A stretch of DNA of 5,425 nucleotides, taken from Bacillota bacterium (GTDB taxonomy: Bacteria; Bacillota; UBA4882; UBA10575). Each line of letters begins with the position of its first letter. Position 1 is the first letter of the stretch. The translations under genes were made by a program, and so were the position numbers. Location: the NCBI GenBank assembly GCA_012512605.1, contig JAAZDX010000276.1, forward strand, positions 1-5,425, given 5' to 3'. Below, piece after piece: positions 1 to 3,851 of this stretch. The notes beneath the pieces were generated by a model. That model was not told the DNA's origin. It did no database searches and saw only the letters and a program-made list of their open reading frames with translations.

Positions 1-962
1 ACGATCCCGGTCCCATCCTCGGTGGAGACAAAGTCGGCGCCGTAAACACGGAAAGCGGGATCATCAGCCTTTAGGAAGGGGAGGAGTTGCTCATACGCAG
101 TACCTAAAAGGTCCTCGCCCTTAAGCTCTTCGAGGATCTCCGCCTCTTTCCCCAGGACCGCCGCCACCCGCTCGCGAACCAAAATGTAGACCGCATCCTC
201 ACCAGGCCGCCGCGCCTTTACGTAGGTAAAGGCCGCATTAACCGCCAAAGCCACGTTGGACGGGAGCGTCCAAGGGGTTGTGGTCCAGACCAGAAAGTAC
301 TCGTTCTCCTTGCCTACAACCTTCATGCGGACGTAGATCGAGTTGACCTTCTCTTCCTTATAACCGAGAGAAACCTCGTGAGAGGCCAGAGGGGTACCAC
401 ACCGGCTACAGTAAGGCATAATCTTATGGCCTTCATAGATCAGCCCGGCCTCAAAGTATTGTTTCAAAATCCACCAGACGCTTTCGATATAATCGTTGTC
501 CAAGGTGATATAGGGGTTATCCAGATCGATCCAGTAACCGATCCGTTCGGTCATCCGCCGCCATTCTTTTTCATAGGTAAAGACCGAATCACGGCACTCC
601 CGGTTAAAGCCTTCGATCCCGTATTCTTCAATCCCCTGTTTCGAGGAGAGCCCCAGTTTCTTTTCGACTTCGATCTCCACCGGCAGGCCATGCGTATCCC
701 AGCCGGCTTTCCGGTTTACCTGATAACCTTCCATCGTTTTGTAACGGCAGACCGTATCCTTGATCGTCCGCGAGAGGACATGGTGGATACCGGGTCGCCC
801 GTTAGCGGTCGGCGGTCCCTCATAAAAGATAAAGGGGGGCGCACCCTCCCGCTCGGCCACGCTTAGCTTCACCATATCCTGAGCCGACCATTGCGCTAAA
901 ACCGCTTCTTCCCGCTTACTTGCGGGACTTTTCACATCAACTTCTTTAAACTTTCCACCCAT
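1..962 (-). CDS. ileS: Isoleucine--tRNA ligase, type-2-like, N-terminal part (3' end outside window)
   Basis: Cytoplasmic class I synthetase that charges tRNA-Ile with isoleucine and hydrolyses mischarged Val-tRNA. The visible 320 codons run without a frameshift. The start is ATG at 960-962, preceded by AAAGGAG (971-977) with an 8-nt spacer. In order: the nucleotide-binding entry EGPPTANGRP followed by the class I signature as GIHH (residues 58-61); GWDTHGLPVEIE (87-97), a classic IleRS block; a PYCSRCGTPLASHE segment; the editing-domain threonine block VWTTTPWTLPSN (225-236); and the start of a second editing motif, TEDGTGI (314-320), where the window cuts the gene. The KMSKS loop, tRNA-binding and any C-terminal zinc parts are not visible. 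The non-canonical HIGH motif and overall look suggest the eukaryote-like IleRS2 group (inference). Expression is controlled by the Ile T-box at 1270-1513, which independently supports the amino-acid assignment. ValRS or LeuRS are unlikely given these blocks and the AUC specifier. Confidence 0.97.
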   Translation of the reverse strand, partial: MGGKFKEVDVKSPASKREEAVLAQWSAQDMVKLSVAEREGAPPFIFYEGPPTANGRPGIHHVLSRTIKDTVCRYKTMEGYQVNRKAGWDTHGLPVEIEVEKKLGLSSKQGIEEYGIEGFNRECRDSVFTYEKEWRRMTERIGYWIDLDNPYITLDNDYIESVWWILKQYFEAGLIYEGHKIMPYCSRCGTPLASHEVSLGYKEEKVNSIYVRMKVVGKENEYFLVWTTTPWTLPSNVALAVNAAFTYVKARRPGEDAVYILVRERVAAVLGKEAEILEELKGEDLLGTAYEQLLPFLKADDPAFRVYGADFVSTEDGTGI

Positions 963-1269
963 CGGTCAAACTCCTTTCCACTGAAATCTCCCGCATTGCC
1001 TTCATCATTACTTAAGAAAATACTTTTCCGCCCGGATTCAGGGAAATCCGCGCAGATCAAAAGCTCAATCAATCATAACGTCAACCTAACGATCTAGACA
1101 AAGGTTAATCCCTAGCCGCTAATAATGTCGCCTGCCAACAATCCGGCAAAGAAAACAAGCTACTTAACTGTCAACCTTTTACGAGCTCAAGTTTAGCCAG
1201 CGTGAGCAGCTACCATATAATAAATAATAAAATTGGTCAAAGCAGAGTTCGGCATAAGGCCGAATAAAC
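963..1269 (-). other. Long untranslated leader between T-box terminator and ileS
   Basis: About 300 nt with no convincing gene; the longest small frame I found is about 20 codons with no ribosome binding site. It ends with the ileS Shine-Dalgarno (971-977). One imperfect hairpin is visible: GCCCGGATT (1030-1038) pairs with AATCCGCGC (1045-1053) with one mismatch and a 6-nt loop. It has no U-run, so it is not an intrinsic terminator. The upstream end is A+T-rich and holds a possible second promoter (1212-1240). T-box terminators often sit much closer to the start codon, so the length is unusual. Confidence 0.6.
1212..1240 (-). promoter_or_regulatory. Possible secondary ileS promoter, downstream of the T-box
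   Basis: On the minus strand, TTGACC (1235-1240, 5 of 6 matches to the -35 consensus) is followed after exactly 17 nt by TATGGT (1212-1217, 4 of 6). The spacer is almost entirely A/T. If used, it would give ileS transcription that bypasses the T-box terminator. The -10 match is mediocre and A/T-rich DNA throws up such hits by chance, so this is only a candidate. Confidence 0.3.
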
Positions 1270-1296
1270 AAAAAACCGTCCGCAAAGGGACGGTTT
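1270..1296 (-). terminator. T-box intrinsic terminator before ileS
   Basis: Reading the minus strand, AAACCGTCC (1288-1296) pairs with GGACGGTTT (1273-1281) across a 6-nt loop, and a run of six T follows (1270-1275). Its 5' arm shares bases with the antiterminator: ACCGT-CCC (1287-1294) can instead pair with ACGGT and GGG of the T-box sequence. The two structures are therefore mutually exclusive, as expected for tRNA-controlled attenuation. Confidence 0.93.
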
Positions 1297-1513
1297 GATC
1301 TACCGTGGTACCACCCAATTTGGTGAAGACCGATACTATAAGGCCATCGATCCCACCCGCTTCATGCCGGTTAACGGGGGCTTCCGTCCGGACTTACTCC
1401 ACTTTCGGCCCGGAGGCTCCAGGCTGATCTTCATGCCGGTCGTCGTAATCCCCTTTCCACCACCCGGGGACTCTCTGTTACCCGTTGCGGCACTACTCGT
1501 CCTTTCCTCGCCT
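1270..1513 (-). promoter_or_regulatory. T-box leader, isoleucine-specific (AUC specifier)
   Basis: A cis-acting RNA that senses uncharged tRNA-Ile and permits ileS transcription. Minus-strand elements in order: Stem I base AGGC (1510-1513) pairing with GCCT (1414-1417); GAGTA (1494-1498); the conserved AGAGAG (1471-1476); the distal loop GGGTGGTGGAAA (1454-1465); the specifier codon ATC (1426-1428) in the 3' side of Stem I, within GAAGATCAGCC; and the T-box sequence GGGTGGTACCACGGT (1302-1316). The bulge UGGU matches a tRNA with discriminator A followed by CCA. The antiterminator is GGG-bulge-ACGGT pairing with ACCGT-CCC (1287-1294), competing with the terminator at 1270-1296. Specifier and downstream gene agree on isoleucine. 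The 5' end should be near 1563, from the promoter at 1570-1598. Confidence 0.95.
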
Positions 1514-1569
1514 GTTTCACTCTGAGTTTTAACATAAACAACGCCCAAGTTGCGCACAGATTATTTTTT

Positions 1570-1598
1570 ATTGTAGCCGATTCTTAGCGGAAAGTCAA
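1570..1598 (-). promoter_or_regulatory. Sigma-A promoter of the T-box/ileS transcript
   Basis: On the minus strand, TTGACT (1593-1598) and TACAAT (1570-1575) are separated by exactly 17 nt, each matching five of six consensus bases. The predicted start is near 1563, about 50 nt before T-box Stem I. The -35 box and part of the spacer lie inside the last codons of the upstream vanW-family gene (stop at 1584-1586), so the two units overlap by about 15 bp. Confidence 0.85.
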
Positions 1599-2525
1599 TG
1601 GATTGACCTCGACCATCTGTCGCTTTGGGTAATAGGTATCGACCCCAAGCCGTTTACGGTACCGTTTTCCGTCTGGCTCCTCCAACGTTACCCAGGAACG
1701 GACCCGCAGCCCATCGGCACCCGGGCTGATCACCCGGATTTCACCCGGCTTCAGCTGCGGATTAATCCGGTATTCCGTCGTAAAAGGCCAGCGGGCGAGG
1801 ATTTCATGGTGCCATTTTACCTTTGGCGGTTTTTCGCGGCCGTAGAATGCAATATATAATGTAAGCTCCTTATATTCAGCCCAGATGACCAGCGGGGCCG
1901 TGGTTGAGTTGCGAAACTTTAAGTCTTTATAGGTGGCTATCGTGGCATCCTGTCCCGGCGGTACATACATCACCGGCATGCTGTGGGGCCAGCGTTCAAT
2001 CACTTCCAAATTAGCCAGGATGGCCCCGTTATATAAAGCGCTGGCCAGGCGGCAGATACCCCCACCGTAGGTTTGGATCTGTTCCGCTCCAAAGTAAGTA
2101 AGGCCCTTTTTGAAGTTACGGTCACCAGTCCGTGGTCCCAAGGCGGCATTGACCGAAAAGACCGCGCCCGGTGGTACTACCTGCCCTTTAAGCAGCGCCG
2201 TCGCCACACCCACATTGTGCCGTTCCGCTGGTGTCGCATCGTCCGTGTTAATCCGAAAGGCAACCAGGCGCACCAATGTCCGGTTTTTCAAGCAGAGGTG
2301 TTGGAAAGTAAGCTCCTGCTCCCACCATAAGCGCGCCGTCTCCGGCAGTCCACTCCCACCCTGACTGTCCTCCGGCCAGGGCGGATTTGGAACCTCCGGA
2401 TCACTCCGGGCGGCGAAAAAATCCGGGCCACAAACCGCCAAAGGTGGCCAGCAAATCTGGGTACCCACAAAAAATAGGCAACATAAAAGGAGCACCCGGT
2501 TTCTTTTCCTTGCCCAACTCCGCAA
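1584..2525 (-). CDS. VanW family protein, predicted exported
   Basis: 313 residues if started at TTG 2523-2525. That start is chosen because AAGGAGG (2533-2539) sits 7 nt upstream; a TTG 14 codons earlier (2567) is in frame but has no well-placed ribosome binding site. The N-terminus is a signal peptide or membrane anchor: basic RSWARKRNR, then the hydrophobic VLLLCCLFFVG (about residues 11-21), then PLAVCG. The VanW domain follows: VPPGAVFSVN (117-126), GGGICRLASALYN (154-166), ERWPHSMPV (177-185) and VPPGQDATI (188-196). The C-terminal part, from about residue 255, contains PGEIRVI and a G5-like beta-rich stretch. VanW was named from a vancomycin-resistance cluster, but the molecular function is unknown. 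These proteins are common at the cell surface of sporeformers and other Gram-positives, and no van genes are nearby, so resistance should not be inferred. No terminator separates it from the downstream T-box/ileS unit. Confidence 0.92.
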   Translation of the reverse strand: MRSWARKRNRVLLLCCLFFVGTQICWPPLAVCGPDFFAARSDPEVPNPPWPEDSQGGSGLPETARLWWEQELTFQHLCLKNRTLVRLVAFRINTDDATPAERHNVGVATALLKGQVVPPGAVFSVNAALGPRTGDRNFKKGLTYFGAEQIQTYGGGICRLASALYNGAILANLEVIERWPHSMPVMYVPPGQDATIATYKDLKFRNSTTAPLVIWAEYKELTLYIAFYGREKPPKVKWHHEILARWPFTTEYRINPQLKPGEIRVISPGADGLRVRSWVTLEEPDGKRYRKRLGVDTYYPKRQMVEVNPLTFR

Positions 2526-2598
2526 CCATAAACCTCCTTGCCCTCGTTCAAACGGTAGTCTCCCCAATATCCAGGCGGAGGAATCCCCCTCCCAAATG

Positions 2599-2607
2599 TG
2601 GAATAAT
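2599..2607 (+). promoter_or_regulatory. Possible extended -10 promoter for yigZ
   Basis: TGgAATAAT combines an extended -10 TG (2599-2600) with AATAAT (2602-2607, five of six). It lies about 30 nt before the yigZ start codon. No -35 box is recognisable at the usual distance, which is tolerated with an extended -10. This is the best candidate in the short divergent gap. I saw no convincing minus-strand promoter for the vanW-family gene. Confidence 0.3.
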
Positions 2608-2635
2608 GGTTTTAAGGACTTTTATGAGGTGAATC

Positions 2636-3247
2636 ATGGAACCAGTATATTTTACCGTCGCCCAAGAACAAACGTGGGAACAGAAGATCGAACGTTCACG
2701 TTTCATCGGACAGGCGGCACCAGTCGCCGATGCCGACGCAGCCCAGGCTTTTATTGGCCGGATTAAAAGCGAAGTACACCCCCAAGCCACCCACAACTGT
2801 TTCGCCTATCGACTTGGCCTGAGCGAAAACCCGATCACTTACTATAGCGACCATGGCGAACCGTCCGGAACAGCCGGGCGGCCGATCTTAAACGCCCTGC
2901 TCCAACAGGAGCTAACCAATACGGTGGTCGTTGTCACCCGCTACTATGGCGGGAAAAAATTGGGCGTCCGCGGCTTAATCGACGCCTACCACTCCACCGC
3001 CTTACAAACGCTCCTCGCCGCCGGACGGCGTCCCTTTCGTCCAACCATCACTCTCACCTTGGCACTGCCTTACCCACAATTACCAGTGGTCAACCATCTG
3101 CTCCAAACCTACGAAGGTAAGGTCGTAAAGGAGGAGTACGGGGCAGCCGTCGGCTTGACGGTACGCGTTCCGGAAATCAATCAAGGGGCGCTAACTGGCG
3201 CGTTACAGGGCCTGCCCGAAGTAAAATGGGAGGTTTCTAAAGATTAG
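2636..3247 (+). CDS. yigZ: YigZ / IMPACT family protein
   Basis: 203 residues, the usual length for bacterial YigZ (about 200-215), so it appears complete. The start is ATG at 2636, after GAGGTGA (2626-2632). The N-terminal UPF0029/IMPACT domain shows RSRFIGQAAPV (20-30), HNCFAYRLG (53-61), SDHGEPSGTAGRPI (71-84) and VVVVTRYYGGKKLGVRGLIDAY (97-118), the family's hallmark blocks. Residues from about 136 to 198 fit the C-terminal DUF1949 ferredoxin-like domain. The family is widespread and probably cytosolic. The eukaryotic relative IMPACT acts on the GCN1/GCN2 translation-control system, but the bacterial role is not established; nucleic-acid or ribosome association is only a hypothesis. Usual members read SDDGEPSG, so His73 is a departure. 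It is transcribed divergently from the vanW-family gene and followed by structured RNA and an intrinsic terminator at 3404-3427. Confidence 0.95.
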   Translation: MEPVYFTVAQEQTWEQKIERSRFIGQAAPVADADAAQAFIGRIKSEVHPQATHNCFAYRLGLSENPITYYSDHGEPSGTAGRPILNALLQQELTNTVVVVTRYYGGKKLGVRGLIDAYHSTALQTLLAAGRRPFRPTITLTLALPYPQLPVVNHLLQTYEGKVVKEEYGAAVGLTVRVPEINQGALTGALQGLPEVKWEVSKD

Positions 3248-3269
3248 TGCTTTTGGCGGGGGACCTTTT

Positions 3270-3398
3270 TGGGTTTGTGGAATATCCTAGTAGTACAGAA
3301 ATGAGTTTACCACCGAGGAACCTCATTTCTCGCAAAACCCATCCTTTCTCCGGCCTTTACCGCACCAAAGGCCATTCTATCTCTGATCAATGCGATCA
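3270..3398 (+). other. Cluster of stem-loops downstream of yigZ
   Basis: This gene-free stretch folds on paper into consecutive hairpins. TGGGTTT (3270-3276) pairs with AAACCCA (3335-3341), extended by GTG/CGC past a bulged A. Nested inside, AGAAATGAG (3297-3305) pairs perfectly with CTCATTTCT (3322-3330), leaving a 17-nt bulge on the 5' side only. GGCCTTT (3352-3358) pairs with AAAGGCC (3367-3373). TGATC (3384-3388) pairs with GATCA (3394-3398). The intrinsic terminator follows directly. I see no promoter immediately upstream, so it may be the 3' UTR of yigZ mRNA or a small RNA released from it. It matches no RNA family I recognise; it lacks the SRP RNA GGAAG core. Confidence 0.45.
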
Positions 3399-3403
3399 AT
3401 ATC

Positions 3404-3427
3404 AAGGCGGTTCTACCGCCTTTTTTT
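3404..3427 (+). terminator. Intrinsic terminator of the yigZ unit
   Basis: AAGGCGGT (3404-3411), loop TCT, ACCGCCTT (3415-3422), then an unbroken T run through 3427. This is an 8-bp G+C-rich stem with a strong U-tract, about 155 nt after the yigZ stop codon. It separates yigZ from the tRNA gene. Confidence 0.93.
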
Positions 3428-3433
3428 AAAAGA

Positions 3434-3465
3434 GTACACCTGTTCTTTAAGCCTAAAGAGTGTAC
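3434..3465. repeat. Inverted repeat upstream of the tRNA-Leu promoter
   Basis: GTACAC (3434-3439) and GTGTAC (3460-3465) are perfect inverted arms. Between them, CTTTA and TAAAG flank AGCC, so the element can form one bulged hairpin. It ends about 30 bp before the -35 box of the tRNA promoter. No U-run follows on the plus strand, so it is not an obvious terminator. A protein-binding site is possible but unsupported. Confidence 0.4.
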
Positions 3466-3496
3466 CAAAAACCGGTTTCTGGACCATTATAAAATC

Positions 3497-3525
3497 TTGA
3501 CAGCAGCCTCCTTCTTTGTTACAAT
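3497..3525 (+). promoter_or_regulatory. Sigma-A promoter of tRNA-Leu
   Basis: A perfect -35 TTGACA (3497-3502) and -10 TACAAT (3520-3525, five of six) are separated by exactly 17 nt. Transcription should start near 3532, giving a roughly 20-nt 5' leader for RNase P to remove. The quality fits a strongly expressed stable RNA gene. Confidence 0.93.
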
Positions 3526-3552
3526 GAACTTCGAAGAAGAAAAGAAATCCTT

Positions 3553-3639
3553 GCCGAAGTGGCGGAATTGGCAGACGCAGTAGACTCAAAATCTACCGCT
3601 CGCGAGAGTGTGCCGGTTCGAGTCCGGCCTTCGGCACCA
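3553..3639 (+). tRNA. tRNA-Leu, anticodon CAA
   Basis: An 87-nt class II tRNA with encoded CCA (3637-3639) and discriminator A (3636). The acceptor arms GCCGAAG and CTTCGGC pair fully. The anticodon stem GTAGA/TCTAC closes the loop CTCAAAA, placing anticodon CAA at 3587-3589, which reads UUG. A long variable arm CGCTC-GCGA-GAGTG, as expected for tRNA-Leu, precedes the T arm GCCGG-TTCGAGT-CCGGC. It is a single-gene unit with its own promoter and terminator. Confidence 0.98.
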
Positions 3640-3649
3640 AACAAGATTT

Positions 3650-3674
3650 AATCCCCTTTTTTGGGGATTTTTTT
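3650..3674 (+). terminator. Intrinsic terminator of tRNA-Leu
   Basis: AATCCCC (3650-3656) pairs with GGGGATT (3663-3669) across a six-T loop, followed by a T run to 3674. It begins 10 nt after the tRNA CCA end, so little 3' trailer remains to be processed. Confidence 0.93.
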
Positions 3675-3851
3675 ATGCCTTTTTCGGCCTTTTACAGATA
3701 AAACTAGATTTATGATAAAGTTAACCGATCAGAAACCTGGTTTTTAGTAGGGTTTTCCAGTAATATCACGAAACCTTAACGGCGGGAACGCTTCGCCCTT
3801 TATATAGCTAATAAATAGCTACCATATCTACTTACTTTTGGAGGTGGAACC
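3675..3851 (+). other. Intergenic leader of hppA, with tandem ATAGCTA repeat
   Basis: About 175 bp between the tRNA terminator and hppA. It ends with a strong Shine-Dalgarno GGAGGTG (3840-3846), 5 nt before the ATG. A direct repeat ATAGCTA occurs at 3804-3810 and 3815-3821, an 11-bp period (about one helical turn). Short inverted matches (AAACC around 3736 with GGTTT; GGCG/CGCC near 3781-3797) are too small to interpret. I found no sigma-A promoter with both boxes well matched and no known riboswitch consensus; in particular, the fluoride riboswitch is not recognisable. Confidence 0.4.

Noticed and set aside
378..866. A 162-codon plus-strand open frame
   Set aside because: It lies entirely antisense to ileS, whose minus-strand translation gives unmistakable IleRS motifs throughout. 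The plus-strand product resembles nothing and no suitable ribosome binding site was seen.
1295..1557. Open frames on both strands of about 75 codons
   Set aside because: They lie inside the T-box leader, whose conserved RNA elements explain the sequence. The low stop-codon density comes from its G+C-rich stems.
1584..2525. Vancomycin resistance from the VanW-family gene
   Set aside because: VanW homologues are widespread outside resistance clusters, and no vanA/B ligase, vanH, vanX, vanR or vanS-like gene is in the window.
2073..2796. Several frames of 80-87 codons overlapping vanW and yigZ
   Set aside because: They are alternate-frame or antisense shadows of two genes with clear family motifs, and none has a convincing start signal.
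3247..3429. A 60-codon frame starting with GTG overlapping the yigZ stop
   Set aside because: It runs through the hairpin cluster and the intrinsic terminator, has no ribosome binding site of its own, and its product has no recognisable features.
1208..3827. Shared 11-mer AGCTACCATAT upstream of ileS (1208-1218) and of hppA (3817-3827)
   Set aside because: In 5.4 kb a few 11-base matches are expected by chance, the flanks do not align, and no other copy was noticed. I do not treat it as a regulatory repeat.
3675..3851. A fluoride or other riboswitch ahead of the pyrophosphatase gene
   Set aside because: Some pyrophosphatase genes have fluoride riboswitches, but the conserved core is not present here and no terminator-type expression platform precedes the start codon.
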